Positions 17,590-27,264 of a DNA stretch of 64,000 nt are shown one piece after another. Source of the stretch: an uncultured Alphaproteobacteria bacterium (GTDB lineage: Bacteria; Pseudomonadota; Alphaproteobacteria; Micropepsales; Micropepsaceae); the NCBI GenBank assembly GCA_902826695.1, contig CADEFU010000002.1:124001-188000 (forward strand), written 5' to 3'. The translations under genes were made by a program, and so were the position numbers. The notes under the pieces were generated by a model that searched no databases, was not told where the DNA came from, and saw only the letters and a list, made by a program, of their open reading frames with translations. Every line of letters starts with the position of its first letter. Positions within the stretch are counted from its first letter, which is position 1.

Positions 17590-18954
17590 ATGGCCATTCT
17601 TCCCGACTCCGTTGCGCGCTCACCGGGGCTGAAGTTCTTGCTCGTGGCGCTGATCACGATTGCGATGTCGGTACCGTTGTTTTTCGTCTTCATCGCTTTG
17701 ATGGACCGCCAGGACTATGCGCGGACGGCTGAGAGCAACGTGGCACGCGGCTGGGGTGGGCCTCAGACAATCGGAGGGCCTGTGCTTGCAGTGCCCTACG
17801 TGGTGAGCGAGAGCACGCGCTCGGCGGAGGGTGCTGTGACCGTGACCGACGTGCGCCGGCTTGCGGTGTTCTTGCCAAAGTCGCTGACGGCGGAGGTCGG
17901 CTCGCAGACACAGGTGCGGTCCTATGGGATTTTCGACGTCAACGTTTACACGGCCGATGTCGTTCTGCAGGGCGTGTTCGAGCGGCCCAACTTTGCCGAC
18001 TTCGGCTTCACGCCGAAATCGATCGGGTGGGATCAGGCGCTGTTGCTTGTTTCGGTGAGCGACCTGCAAGGTTTGAGTGAAAACGTTGCCGTGTCGTGGG
18101 GCGCGCCTGCGGTGAGCGTGCCTTTCAGGCCGGGACTGGCGCCAGAGTTGGGCGTCAGTGCGCCGGGCATCAACGCGCGCGTCGCCGTCAATAAGGACCA
18201 AGGGGAGATCCCGTTTGACCTGACCATCAAGCTGCGGGGTACGCGGGAGCTGCAATTGTCGGCGGCAGGTGGCGAAACCTCCGTCACGGCAAAGGGCAAC
18301 TGGCCTCACCCGAGCTTTCAGGGGACGTTCTTGCCGGGGGATCGTACAGTCTCGGCGCAAGGGTTCACGGCGAGTTGGCGGGTGCCGCATCTCGCGCGGA
18401 ACTTGCCGCAAGCGATGCCGAATGCTGACTCGGTCTTTGTCGGGCTGATGGGCGCGACGTTTGGCGTATCGTTCGTCGAGCCGGTGAATTTCTACCTGCA
18501 GGTCGAGCGCGCATTGAAGTACGCGCTGCTCTTTATCGGGCTTGCGTTCTTGTCGTTCTTCTTGATCGAGACGCTTTCGGGCGCGCGCCTTCACGGCGTC
18601 CAGTATCTGCTGATCGGCGGGGCGCAGGTCGTGTTTTACCTGCTGCTGCTTTCGTTCGCGGAGCAGATCGGGTTCGACGCATCGTATCTGCTGGCTTCGG
18701 CGGCGACCGTGTTGCTGATCTCAGCCTATGCGTGGTCGGCACTCAAGAGTTCGTCGCAGGCGATGATCGTGTTCTCTGTGCTGTGCGTGCTCTACGCGTT
18801 GCTGTTCTTGCTGCTGAAGCAAGAGGACTATGCGCTCATCATTGGGGCGTCGGCGGCCTTTGCCGCGGTCGCGGTTACGATGTACGTGACGCGCAACGTC
18901 GACTGGTATCAGAGCGCCAAACCCACGGTTGGGTTTGGCATGGGGCGGGAGTAG
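17590..18954 (+). CDS. creD: CreD-family inner-membrane protein
   Basis: 454 residues. There is one N-terminal membrane helix (about 13-38), then the conserved block RGWGGPQTIGGPVLAVPY. A long periplasmic domain (about 60-310) follows, and then five or six tightly spaced C-terminal helices (about 315-440). This is the CreD architecture. In E. coli CreD belongs to the CreBC regulon and affects cell-envelope integrity; a biochemical activity is not known. No creBC genes are adjacent. Its stop abuts that of the convergent aminopeptidase with no gap. Confidence 0.88.
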   Translation: MAILPDSVARSPGLKFLLVALITIAMSVPLFFVFIALMDRQDYARTAESNVARGWGGPQTIGGPVLAVPYVVSESTRSAEGAVTVTDVRRLAVFLPKSLTAEVGSQTQVRSYGIFDVNVYTADVVLQGVFERPNFADFGFTPKSIGWDQALLLVSVSDLQGLSENVAVSWGAPAVSVPFRPGLAPELGVSAPGINARVAVNKDQGEIPFDLTIKLRGTRELQLSAAGGETSVTAKGNWPHPSFQGTFLPGDRTVSAQGFTASWRVPHLARNLPQAMPNADSVFVGLMGATFGVSFVEPVNFYLQVERALKYALLFIGLAFLSFFLIETLSGARLHGVQYLLIGGAQVVFYLLLLSFAEQIGFDASYLLASAATVLLISAYAWSALKSSSQAMIVFSVLCVLYALLFLLLKQEDYALIIGASAAFAAVAVTMYVTRNVDWYQSAKPTVGFGMGRE

Positions 18955-21639
18955 CTACGGCGCGCGAAGGGCGGCGGCGAGTTCGGCGCTCTTTGCTTTG
19001 CGCCAAGAAACGCAGCTGTCCACGGTTTCGAGAGCGTTTGCGTAGACGCGCGGAGCGCCTGCGATTTGGCCCAGCATGGGCTTCCAAAACCATTCGATCT
19101 CGGCGCGCGATTGGTCGCTGCAGAGACTTGCGGCAAAGCCGACGAGACGCGAGCGCGCGTCGCGCGGGATGGCGGCGCTGATGCGCTTGTAGTCGCGGCG
19201 CAGCCAAGCCCAGACGCCGGGACGGCGCTCCGGGTCGGCAAAGGCGTTGCGCAAATATGTGCCTTGTTCGCGCACGCCGAGGGCGCCGGAGATCATAAAC
19301 TCTTCGATCTCGACGTTTGCCGCCGGCTCGCGTGCAGCTGCAAGCGCGGTGATCGCCATGTTGCGGAACTGCGCGTCGGTCGAGCCTTTGATCGCGGCCA
19401 TTGCGTCACGGGCAATTGGGGCGCCGCCGGTGTGGATGGCGGCCCAGAGCGAGGCCTGGACGAGTTCGGGGGCGAGCGCCTCGGTGGGGCCGCCGCGTGC
19501 TATTGACCGCAGAAGCGATGCGCCTTTTGTGGCGAGTGGGGTCAGCGTGTTGGGATCGCGCGTGACGCTCACCAGCGTCTCGGCGAGTTCGCCGCGCAAT
19601 AGATTGAGGGCGTTCGTTTGGCGCTTTCTGGGCTCGAGGCCGATAGCGCCCAGCATCGGTGCGAACACACCACGCATCGATTGCTCGAAGCGAGGTAGGT
19701 CTGCTTTGCTGACGAGTTCGCCGCGCAGTTCGTTTAGGAAAGCGCGTGCGAGTGCGACGGTGTCCCACGTGCCCGTGGCGCCAACTGCCTTTAGGGCTTT
19801 CAGGTAGGTCTTTGCGTCGGCCTCGCCGTGGCGAAAGGCGGCGCGCAAGCTGTGCAGCATGGCCAGCCGTTCGCTCACCGATAGGCGAAGGCGAGAGGCG
19901 CCGTCGAGAAGCTTGTCCCAGTCCGAGGCCGGCATCGCGAAGCGGTAGTAGCCGGCGCCGTTCGCGTTCGGCATCAGGGCGGCACCGCAGGCGCGCGGAA
20001 GCGTTGTTCGTGCGATGGTGTCGTGCAACATCGTGCAGGTGCCGGTTCGCGCATTGTTGACGTCGCGCATGCAGACCGGGATCGACCACTTTCGCGCGTC
20101 GGCGGCACTTTTCGCACCGAAGGGTGTTTGTGAGAGCTCGACGATCAGGTCGCGGTCGCTACACGTTGATTTCATACGGACGAGCGGCACGCCGGGCTGG
20201 TTCAGGAACGACGTGAAGGCGGGCACGATTTCCGGCTTGCCGGAACCCTTGGCGAGCGATTCCATGAAGTCATGGACGTTGGCGCTGCCGTGCGGGAAGC
20301 GGCGCATGTGCGTTCGCACGCCCTCGCGGAACGCGTCTTCGCCAAGATAGGCTTCGAACATTGCGAGGACGCCGGCGCCCTTGTTGTAGGTCAAGCCGTC
20401 GAAGGCGTTGAAGATATCGTCGGTCGATTTGATCGGCTGGCGAATGGCGCGCGCGGTGGTGAGCGAGTCCCTGTCCATCACGTCGAGCGCATCGCGGATC
20501 GTTTCGCGGGCGAAGTCATGTGCGGGCCACACCGCGCCGGCGGCCTTGTTGCCCATCCAGGAGGCGAAGGCTTCGTTCAGCCAAATGTCGTCCCACCACT
20601 TCGCGGTGACGTAGTCGCCGAACCACATGTGCGCAATCTCGTGCGCGTGCAGAAGCGCGAAGTAGCGTTTCTGTTGGATAGGTGCGCGGTCGTCGAGCAG
20701 GATGCCGCGCTCGGTGTAGGTGATGGCGCCCGCGTTCTCCATGCCGCCCGCGGTGAAGTTCGGGGGCGCGATGAGGTCGAGTTTCGAGTAGGGGTAGGGT
20801 GTTGCGAAGTAGTCTTCGAGATAGCGCAGCAACGGCGGCGTCTCTGTGAGTGCGTAGCGGGCGCGGTCGCCCTTGCCTTTGACGGTCACGCCGCGCAGCG
20901 CGATGTTGCTCTGGCGCGTACGGAAGGCGGGCAGCACCGGACCTTCCTCAATGTCGTAGGGACCCACGATCAGCGCGACGAGGTAACTGGGGAGCGGCTT
21001 CGTCGTTGCGAACGTGGTCTTCTTGAGACCGCCAGCGACGGCTTCTTCCTTGATGGCGTGTGCGTTCGTGACAACGGCATCGGTTGCGCGGGCGGTGATC
21101 GCGATGTCGTAGCGGGTCTTGAAGCGCGGTTCGTCGAAGCCCGGGAAGGCGCGGCGGGCCGAAATTTCTTGGAACTGGGTCCAGGCGTATTTTTCGCCGC
21201 CGTCCGCCTGTGACGTGAGCGCGTCGGGGGTCGGTTCGAACGGCGTTGTGTAGGCGAAGCGCAGGGTCGCTTTGCCCTTGGGAAGGTCGTCCTCGAATAC
21301 GAGTTCGGCAACGCCGGTGTCATGAACCTGGGTGTAGGCTCCGGTGACTATGCTGCCGTCGGCGAGGCGGGCGGTGACGGGTTCGACTTTGAGTTCGCGG
21401 CCGTGGATGTGGAACCGGCGCGTCTTCTCCTTCACATCGATGTCGATTTCCACGATGCCGCCGAAGTCTTTCTTCGTCGGCTCGATCGTGAGGTCGAGGC
21501 GATAGTGCAGGGGTTCGACCGTCTCGGGGAGCTGGCCAAGCGGGACCGGTGGCACGACGTCTGCGCTGCGGTCTGAGGGGCCGCATGCGGCTAGAATCGT
21601 TAGCAGGCACGCCACGGCAAGACGTATGGTCAGATGCAT
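18955..21639 (-). CDS. M1-family aminopeptidase, predicted lipoprotein
   Basis: 894 residues. The signal peptide ends in a lipobox (LTILAAC, Cys19), so the enzyme should be lipid-anchored in the periplasm rather than cytoplasmic like PepN. The GGMEN exopeptidase motif is at 298-302 and the zinc site HEIAHMWFGD at 333-342, with the third ligand Glu356 in WLNEAF. A C-terminal ERAP1-like helical domain runs to the end. It releases N-terminal residues from peptides. It lies antisense between creD and sdhB, and its start is 140 nt from the sdhB start, divergently arranged. Confidence 0.93.
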   Translation of the reverse strand: MHLTIRLAVACLLTILAACGPSDRSADVVPPVPLGQLPETVEPLHYRLDLTIEPTKKDFGGIVEIDIDVKEKTRRFHIHGRELKVEPVTARLADGSIVTGAYTQVHDTGVAELVFEDDLPKGKATLRFAYTTPFEPTPDALTSQADGGEKYAWTQFQEISARRAFPGFDEPRFKTRYDIAITARATDAVVTNAHAIKEEAVAGGLKKTTFATTKPLPSYLVALIVGPYDIEEGPVLPAFRTRQSNIALRGVTVKGKGDRARYALTETPPLLRYLEDYFATPYPYSKLDLIAPPNFTAGGMENAGAITYTERGILLDDRAPIQQKRYFALLHAHEIAHMWFGDYVTAKWWDDIWLNEAFASWMGNKAAGAVWPAHDFARETIRDALDVMDRDSLTTARAIRQPIKSTDDIFNAFDGLTYNKGAGVLAMFEAYLGEDAFREGVRTHMRRFPHGSANVHDFMESLAKGSGKPEIVPAFTSFLNQPGVPLVRMKSTCSDRDLIVELSQTPFGAKSAADARKWSIPVCMRDVNNARTGTCTMLHDTIARTTLPRACGAALMPNANGAGYYRFAMPASDWDKLLDGASRLRLSVSERLAMLHSLRAAFRHGEADAKTYLKALKAVGATGTWDTVALARAFLNELRGELVSKADLPRFEQSMRGVFAPMLGAIGLEPRKRQTNALNLLRGELAETLVSVTRDPNTLTPLATKGASLLRSIARGGPTEALAPELVQASLWAAIHTGGAPIARDAMAAIKGSTDAQFRNMAITALAAAREPAANVEIEEFMISGALGVREQGTYLRNAFADPERRPGVWAWLRRDYKRISAAIPRDARSRLVGFAASLCSDQSRAEIEWFWKPMLGQIAGAPRVYANALETVDSCVSWRKAKSAELAAALRAP

Positions 21640-21779
21640 GCGGTGCTCTTGAAAACAGCCCAGACAGAGGGCGCGACAATAAGGGGTGAACAGGGGTTAG
21701 TGTAGCCGGTGGACGACCGGCCCCTTGCGCTATACATCCTCAAATCATCGTCATTTGTTACCTCTACCCAGGGTTCCAC

Positions 21780-22559
21780 ATGGTTCAGCTTTCGTTGCCG
21801 CAGAATAGCAAAGTTCGGCCGGGTAAGACCTGGCCCTCTTCCTCAACTGCGAAGCGGCCGAAAACGGTCAAGGTCTATCGCTGGAGCCCGGAAGATGGGG
21901 AAAACCCGCGGCTCGACACCTATGAGGTCGATCTCGATGCGTGTGGGCCGATGGTCTTGGACGCGCTGATCAAGATCAAGAATGAGATCGATCCGACGCT
22001 GACATTCCGCCGCTCGTGCCGCGAAGGCGTGTGCGGATCGTGCGCGATGAACATCGACGGGTCGAACACGCTGGCCTGCACGAAGGCGATCGACGACATC
22101 AAAGGTCCGATTGCGGTCTATCCGCTGCCGGCGATGCAAGTGATCAAAGACCTTGTGCCGGACATGACGCACTTCTATGCGCAGTACGCGTCGATCGAGC
22201 CGTGGCTCCAGACGAAGACGCCGACGCCGCAGAAGGAATGGAAGCAGTCGCCGGAAGACCGGGCGAAGCTCGACGGGCTTTACGAGTGCATTCTGTGCGC
22301 CTGCTGCTCGACGTCGTGCCCGAGCTATTGGTGGAATCAGGAGCGGTACTTGGGTCCCGCCATTTTGCTGCAATCGTATCGTTGGCTTGCCGACAGCCGT
22401 GACGAGGCGAAGGGCGAGCGGCTCGACAATCTTGAAGATCCGTTCCGGCTCTATCGCTGCCACACGATCATGAACTGCGCGTCGGCGTGTCCGAAGGGGT
22501 TGAACCCGGCGGAAGCGATCGGCGAGATCAAGCAGATGATGGTGAAGCGGTCGGTGTAG
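21780..22559 (+). CDS. sdhB: Succinate dehydrogenase iron-sulfur subunit
   Basis: 259 residues. The [2Fe-2S] cysteines are C80, C85, C88 and C100. The C-terminal ferredoxin part has [12 protein letters not shown] at 170-181, and the second cysteine set lies in [18 protein letters not shown], together supplying the [4Fe-4S] and [3Fe-4S] clusters. It transfers electrons from SdhA to the membrane quinone. It is unusual in being separated from sdhCDA by three genes (SDR, creD and the antisense M1 peptidase), so it must rely on its own promoter within the 140 nt before it. The stop overlaps the next gene's GTG by one base. Confidence 0.96.
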   Translation: MVQLSLPQNSKVRPGKTWPSSSTAKRPKTVKVYRWSPEDGENPRLDTYEVDLDACGPMVLDALIKIKNEIDPTLTFRRSCREGVCGSCAMNIDGSNTLACTKAIDDIKGPIAVYPLPAMQVIKDLVPDMTHFYAQYASIEPWLQTKTPTPQKEWKQSPEDRAKLDGLYECILCACCSTSCPSYWWNQERYLGPAILLQSYRWLADSRDEAKGERLDNLEDPFRLYRCHTIMNCASACPKGLNPAEAIGEIKQMMVKRSV

Positions 22560-23692
22560 TGGCGGCCGCCCGCTACGAGATCGAGTATCGCGCGGCGCGG
22601 GCGCAGTTTGGTTTGCTGGCGCGCAAGGCCGGCGCTGTGGTCGAGCACTACGAGAATTCAGCCGCGCGCGGGCCCTATGGCGAGGCGCTGGTCACCGATG
22701 TCGCGTGGTTCGGGCCGAGAGATGCGCGGCGCGTGTTCTTGTGTTCATCGGGGATGCACGGGCTTGAGGGCTCGGCCGGGTCAGCGGCGCAGTGCGCGTG
22801 GATGGCGCGCGGGGTGACTCTGCCTGCGGGTGTTGCGGTCTGTTTGGTGCATGCGTTGAACGCGTGGGGCTTTGCCCATATTGCGCGCTGCACCGAGAAC
22901 AACGTCGATCTCAATCGCAACTTCATGGACTTCGGCAGGGCGCTGCCTGCCAATCCGCACTATCACCACATTCGCGATGTGATCCGGATGACGGATGTGG
23001 GGCCGCGCTCGATCGGCGAGTTGATGGCCAACCATCAGCGTTTGACGGCCGCGATTGGACCGGCGGCGCTCGCTTATGCGGTCAACGCGGGTCAGTACGC
23101 GGATGCGGAGGGTCTGGCCTATGGCGGGACCGGGCCTGAGTTCGGGCATTGGGTGGTGCGCGATCATGTGTTGCCGAAGCTTGCGCACGCGACGCATGCG
23201 GGGTTGATCGATTGGCATACGGGTGTCGGTGCCTATGGCGAGGTCGCGTTCCTGCCCACCCAGGGCGTGGGGACGGCGGCGTGGGATCGCGCTGCGGCGT
23301 GGTGGGGGCGCGAGCGCGTGGCGGGTTGGAAGCGTTCGTCGGTTGAAGCCGCGATCGAAGCCGATGAAGCTGAGAGCGGTTTGACTGTGCACAAAGATGG
23401 GCAGTTGCGGTTTGCGCTGGCGCGGATGCTGCCGCATGTGGAGGTCACGGGCGCGGTGATCGAGTTCGGCACGGAGAAGGAAGGCGACTTCGCGAAGCTT
23501 GCGCTGATGACGATGTATGAGCGCTGGCTGCGCTTCGTCGATCGCGGCGACCGGCATGCGCCGCAGCACAAGGCGCATCTCGAAACCGCGCTGTCGTGTT
23601 TCGCGCCGGACGACGCGCAATGGCGCGCGCTTGTACTCGGCGAAGGGCCGGTGCTGATCGATCGGGCGATCGCGGGACTCGCCGCTGCTTAG
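22559..23692 (+). CDS. DUF2817 M14-like zinc peptidase
   Basis: 377 residues from a GTG that shares one base with the sdhB TAG (TAGTG); a longer frame inside sdhB is rejected. The [12 protein letters not shown] block supplies the zinc His and Glu. [25 protein letters not shown] and [10 protein letters not shown] follow in the order seen in DUF2817/AstE-like M14 carboxypeptidases. There is no signal peptide. The substrate is unknown; coupling to sdhB may be positional only. It is convergent with bioB, with a 4-nt TTAG overlap. Confidence 0.83.
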   Translation: MAAARYEIEYRAARAQFGLLARKAGAVVEHYENSAARGPYGEALVTDVAWFGPRDARRVFLCSSGMHGLEGSAGSAAQCAWMARGVTLPAGVAVCLVHALNAWGFAHIARCTENNVDLNRNFMDFGRALPANPHYHHIRDVIRMTDVGPRSIGELMANHQRLTAAIGPAALAYAVNAGQYADAEGLAYGGTGPEFGHWVVRDHVLPKLAHATHAGLIDWHTGVGAYGEVAFLPTQGVGTAAWDRAAAWWGRERVAGWKRSSVEAAIEADEAESGLTVHKDGQLRFALARMLPHVEVTGAVIEFGTEKEGDFAKLALMTMYERWLRFVDRGDRHAPQHKAHLETALSCFAPDDAQWRALVLGEGPVLIDRAIAGLAAA

Positions 23693-24672
23693 ACGTCCAT
23701 CGGGCGGATGCCGAGTTTCGCCCAGAGCGCGTCGTCTTTTTCCTTCGCCGGGTTCTTCGTCGTTAGCAGTTTGGGGCCGATGAAGATCGAGTTGGCGCCG
23801 GCGAGGAAGCACAAGGACTGCGTTTCCTCGCTCATGTTTTCGCGGCCAGCGGACAGACGCACAACCGATGTCGGCATCATGATGCGGGCGGAGGCGATCG
23901 TGCGGATGAACTCGAAGCTTTCGATCGAGGCGCTCTCGCCCAACGGCGTGCCTTTGACTTTCATCAAGGCGTTGATGGGGACGGATTCCGGTGGCGTCGG
24001 CAGGTTTGCCAACGTGAGGAGCATGCCGATGCGGTCGTCTCGTTCCTCGCCCATGCCGATGATGCCGCCGCAGCAGACAGCCATGCCGGCTTCGCGCACA
24101 TTTTCAAGCGTATCAAGGCGGTCTTGCATCGTGCGGGTCGTGATGACTTTGCCGTAGTACTCAGGCCCGGTGTCGATGTTGTGGTTGTAGTAGTCGAGGC
24201 CGGCCTCGGCGAGGCGGCTCGCTTGGGTCTTCGTCAGCATGCCGAGCGTCATGCAGGTTTCCATGCCCATCGCTTTGACTTCGCTGATCATGTGCACCAG
24301 CGTGTCGATGTCGCGATCTTTGGGTTCGCGCCAGGCCGCGCCCATGCAGAAGCGCGAGGCGCCACCAGCTTTCGCGTGGGCGGCGGCGGTTTTGACTTCT
24401 TCGAGCGCCATGAGCTTCGAGGCTTTAAGGCCGGTTTCGAACTTGGCGGATTGACTGCAGTAGCCGCAATCTTCGGGGCAACCGCCGGTCTTTATCGAAA
24501 GCAGCGTCGACATCTGCACTTCGTTCGGATCGAAGTGCATGCGGTGCACGGTTTGCGCGCGGAAGATCAGGTCGGCGAAGGGAAGTTCGAACAGGGCGCG
24601 GGCGGCATCATAGGTCCAAGCTTGCTTTGCCTCAGAGGGTTTGGTGCGCCGATCGAGAGTTGTCGTGGTCAT
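23689..24672 (-). CDS. bioB: Biotin synthase
   Basis: 327 residues. The radical-SAM cluster motif [16 protein letters not shown] has C65, C69 and C72. Further family blocks include [35 protein letters not shown] and the Arg-containing AGRENM. It inserts sulfur into dethiobiotin using SAM and a sacrificial [2Fe-2S] cluster. No other bio genes (bioF, bioA, bioD) are in the window. The stop overlaps the convergent DUF2817 gene. Confidence 0.97.
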   Translation of the reverse strand: MTTTTLDRRTKPSEAKQAWTYDAARALFELPFADLIFRAQTVHRMHFDPNEVQMSTLLSIKTGGCPEDCGYCSQSAKFETGLKASKLMALEEVKTAAAHAKAGGASRFCMGAAWREPKDRDIDTLVHMISEVKAMGMETCMTLGMLTKTQASRLAEAGLDYYNHNIDTGPEYYGKVITTRTMQDRLDTLENVREAGMAVCCGGIIGMGEERDDRIGMLLTLANLPTPPESVPINALMKVKGTPLGESASIESFEFIRTIASARIMMPTSVVRLSAGRENMSEETQSLCFLAGANSIFIGPKLLTTKNPAKEKDDALWAKLGIRPMDV

Positions 24673-24750
24673 GGGCCCGTTCGTTCTTGGTTCGAAAGCG
24701 GGCGCAGCATAGGGGTGGGTGGCTTACGGTCAAGCCGCGCGTTCAAGCCC

Positions 24751-25236
24751 TTACGGCTTGATCAGGATTGGGGTGCCGATGCGCACGACGCGGTAAATCT
24801 CCTCGATTTCCGGGATTGTGACGGCGATGCAGCCTGCGGTCCAGTCGCGCATAACGCCAACAGATTGAAGCGTCGCAAGGGTTCCCGGCGTGCCGTGGAT
24901 CATGATCCAGCCCCCGGGGGAAACACCGCGTTTGGCGGCGGCGGCGCGATCCTTTTTATTCGGGTAAGAGATGCGGAGCGAGAGGTGGAAGCTCGAGTTC
25001 GGGTTCTTGCCGTCGATGATGTAGCGGCCTTCGGGCGTGCGGGAGTCGCCCTCTTGCTCCTTGTGGCCGACCGGGTTGCCGCCGAGACCGATGCGGTAGG
25101 TCTTGAACGGCTTCTTGCCGGCCCAAAGCGTCATCACGCGGCGGGACTTGTCCACCACGATCAGGTCAACGGGGGCGGCCGCAACCGGCGGTGCGACAAG
25201 GCCGACGAGGCAAAGGGCGAAGATGAACGAGCGCAT
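24751..25236 (-). CDS. Periplasmic L,D-transpeptidase (YkuD domain)
   Basis: 161 residues. The signal peptide is about residues 1-20 (VAPPVAAA). The YkuD catalytic motif IMIHGT (His114-Gly115) is followed by WTAGCIAV with nucleophile Cys136. It is a minimal one-domain enzyme with no LysM or SH3 domain. The family forms 3-3 peptidoglycan crosslinks or attaches proteins to peptidoglycan. The TAGCIAV form, lacking the usual Arg after GC, matches the compact YafK/ErfK-like branch. It is monocistronic. Confidence 0.88.
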   Translation of the reverse strand: MRSFIFALCLVGLVAPPVAAAPVDLIVVDKSRRVMTLWAGKKPFKTYRIGLGGNPVGHKEQEGDSRTPEGRYIIDGKNPNSSFHLSLRISYPNKKDRAAAAKRGVSPGGWIMIHGTPGTLATLQSVGVMRDWTAGCIAVTIPEIEEIYRVVRIGTPILIKP

Positions 25237-25368
25237 GGGCCGATGATTGGCCTCGGAAAATGGCGCACTCGTGGCAGGCGGGTGGCGGCAATTCGGCCGC
25301 AGTTGCTTTGCGCCAAAGTCGGGTCATGATTTCGTGGGAAGACTGGGGTGATGTTGGGAGTGTGTTTC

Positions 25369-26304
25369 ATGAAATTTTTGACACGACTGGCGGCGGCCTT
25401 CATCGCGGCATTGGTAGGGACAGGTGTTGCGCAGGCGGAGTATGCGCCGCCGGGCAGTTATCAACGGACTTGCAGCGACATCACGACGACGTGGAACGTG
25501 CTGTCGGCCACGTGCCGGACGCGCGACGGCAGCTGGAACTACACCACGCTGCGCAACTATCGCGATTGCGCGGGTGACATCGCGAACCGGAACGGTCGAC
25601 TTGAGTGCGCGTATCGCGATGACGATGATCGTCCGGATGACGACTACGGCGGCTGGCTGCCGCTAGGGAGCTATCGCAGTACCTGCCGCAACATCACGCG
25701 CGAAGGCGATACGCTGATGGCTGAGTGTCGCGACAACTATGGGCGTTGGCGGTACACGGAGCTTGCGGGCTATCGTTCGTGCCGGGACATCGTGAACGCA
25801 AACGGAATTTTGCAATGCCGACGCGATCACGATGATGGCGATTATCCGGACGACGACTATGACGGACGCTTGCCGGGCGGCAGTTGGCGCGAGACGTGTC
25901 AGCAGGGTCGCGTGCACGAGCAGGTGCTCCACGCGACCTGCCGCGACAACTTCGGCAGCTGGCGCCGGACGTCGCTCGACCTCCGATACTGCCGCGGTAA
26001 TGTTGCGAACGACAATGGGCGGCTTGTGTGTGGTCGTGGTGGCCCGGGCGGCTATGGGCGGATCACGATTTACCGGCATACGAACTATGCGGGCCGGTCG
26101 CGGACCTTCACGAGCGATATCGCCGATCTCAGCGGTTATGGGTTCAGCAATTTGACGTCGAGCGTTGTGGTTCAAGGCGGCGTCTGGCAGCTGTGCGACA
26201 AGCCGAACTATCGCGGGTACTGCATCATCCTCGATCGCTCGCAGGGTAATCTGTGGGCGTTCGGGTTCAACGACCGTACGGAATCTATTCGTCGCATACG
26301 GTAG
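25369..26304 (+). CDS. Secreted protein with three CVNH-type half-repeats and a beta/gamma-crystallin domain
   Basis: 311 residues from the ATG at 25369, 8 nt after GGGAG. The signal peptide is 1-23 (GVAQA-E). Three similar units of about 53 residues follow at 29-82, 99-152 and 170-222. Each begins GSY/W-x-x-T-C, continues with LxATCRxxxGSW or similar, and ends NGxLxC. Each has four cysteines (35/49/67/80; 106/120/138/150; 177/191/208/221). This matches the cyanovirin-N homology half-repeat. The first two units are each followed by an Asp-rich linker (84-95, 153-166). Residues 232-311 look like a beta/gamma-crystallin domain (ITIYRHTNYAGRSRTF...). A secreted glycan- and possibly calcium-binding role is inference. 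Confidence 0.75.
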   Translation: MKFLTRLAAAFIAALVGTGVAQAEYAPPGSYQRTCSDITTTWNVLSATCRTRDGSWNYTTLRNYRDCAGDIANRNGRLECAYRDDDDRPDDDYGGWLPLGSYRSTCRNITREGDTLMAECRDNYGRWRYTELAGYRSCRDIVNANGILQCRRDHDDGDYPDDDYDGRLPGGSWRETCQQGRVHEQVLHATCRDNFGSWRRTSLDLRYCRGNVANDNGRLVCGRGGPGGYGRITIYRHTNYAGRSRTFTSDIADLSGYGFSNLTSSVVVQGGVWQLCDKPNYRGYCIILDRSQGNLWAFGFNDRTESIRRIR

Positions 26305-26342
26305 TTGGGGCTCGCACGGGCTTATGCTCGTTGATAAGTTGC

Positions 26343-26375
26343 GAAGGCCGGGCGCGTTCCCGGCCTTCCTTCGTT
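26343..26375 (+). terminator. Probable terminator after the CVNH/crystallin gene
   Basis: A perfect 10-bp stem, GAAGGCCGGG (26343-26352) and CCCGGCCTTC (26359-26368), has a 6-nt loop and is followed by CTTCGTTTC. The tail is only moderately T-rich. It separates the secreted lectin-like gene from the dienelactone hydrolase gene. Confidence 0.6.
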
Positions 26376-26406
26376 TCAGACAGGCGTTTCAGACAGGATT
26401 TTGGCG

Positions 26407-27246
26407 ATGACCGACGTGACTTCCATCAGCCGCCGTGGGTTTGCGATGACGGGATTGGCCACGGGCTTTGCCTTGGCCGTGCAGCCGGTAGCGGCGACCG
26501 CGATTACAACGGATGCATCGGGACTTGAGGCCGGTGAGGTGAAGATCGCCGTCGCCGACGGGAACATGCCAGCCTATCGCGCGATGCCGGCGAAGGGCGC
26601 GAAACTCGGTACGATCCTTGTCGTGCACGAGATCTTCGGCGTGCATGAGTGGGTCAAGGATATCTGTCGCCGCTTTGCGAAGGCGGGGTATCTGGCGGTC
26701 GCACCCGATCTTTTTGCGCGCTACGGCGATGCCACAAAGGTGGCCGACTTTAAAACCTTGATCGACACCATTGTGCGCAAGGCAGGTGACGACACCGTGC
26801 TCGCCGATCTCGACGCGACGGCGAAGTGGGCGGATGGAAATGGTGGCGATGCGACGAAGCTTGCGGTCACGGGGTTCTGCTGGGGTGGGCGCGCGACGTG
26901 GATGTACGCGGCGCACAATCCAAGCGTCAAAGCGGGTGTGGCTTGGTATGGCTCGATGACGAAGCGGCCGACCGATGCCCGGCCGGTGCATCCGATCGAC
27001 GTCGCGGACAAGATCAAGGGGCGCGTGCTTGGCCTCTACGCGGAGCTCGACAAGGGCATTCCGGTTAGCGAAGTCGAAGAGATGCGGGCGAAGTTGAAGG
27101 CTGTCGGCGATACGAAGAGCGAGATCGTCGTCTATCCGGGTGCCGACCACGGTTTCTTGGCGGACTACCGGCCGCAGTACAACGAGGCTGCGGCGAAGCA
27201 AGCCTGGCCGCGGGCGCTCGATTGGTTCAAGGCGCACGGCGTTTGA
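26407..27246 (+). CDS. Tat-exported dienelactone hydrolase family protein
   Basis: 279 residues from the ATG at 26407. A twin-arginine signal (SISRRGFAM, Arg9-Arg10) with a hydrophobic stretch to about residue 32 predicts Tat export to the periplasm. The alpha/beta-hydrolase core has VVHEIFGVHEWVKD, the nucleophile Cys158 in GFCWGGR, Asp215 in YAELDKGIP and His248 in GADHGF. This is the Cys-Asp-His triad of dienelactone hydrolases. Its natural ester substrate is not evident, and no aromatic-degradation genes are adjacent. The MFS gene follows 18 nt later on the same strand. Confidence 0.87.
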   Translation: MTDVTSISRRGFAMTGLATGFALAVQPVAATAITTDASGLEAGEVKIAVADGNMPAYRAMPAKGAKLGTILVVHEIFGVHEWVKDICRRFAKAGYLAVAPDLFARYGDATKVADFKTLIDTIVRKAGDDTVLADLDATAKWADGNGGDATKLAVTGFCWGGRATWMYAAHNPSVKAGVAWYGSMTKRPTDARPVHPIDVADKIKGRVLGLYAELDKGIPVSEVEEMRAKLKAVGDTKSEIVVYPGADHGFLADYRPQYNEAAAKQAWPRALDWFKAHGV

Positions 27247-27264
27247 GGGGCTAACTGAAACGAC

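Noticed and set aside
24124-25329. A 401-codon plus-strand frame across bioB and the L,D-transpeptidase
   Set aside because: Runs antisense through two well-supported genes and their intergenic gap, with no recognisable domain.
25369-26304. Calling the CVNH/crystallin protein horizontally acquired
   Set aside because: It looks accessory, but its base and codon use are not visibly different from its neighbours and there are no mobile-element traces beside it.
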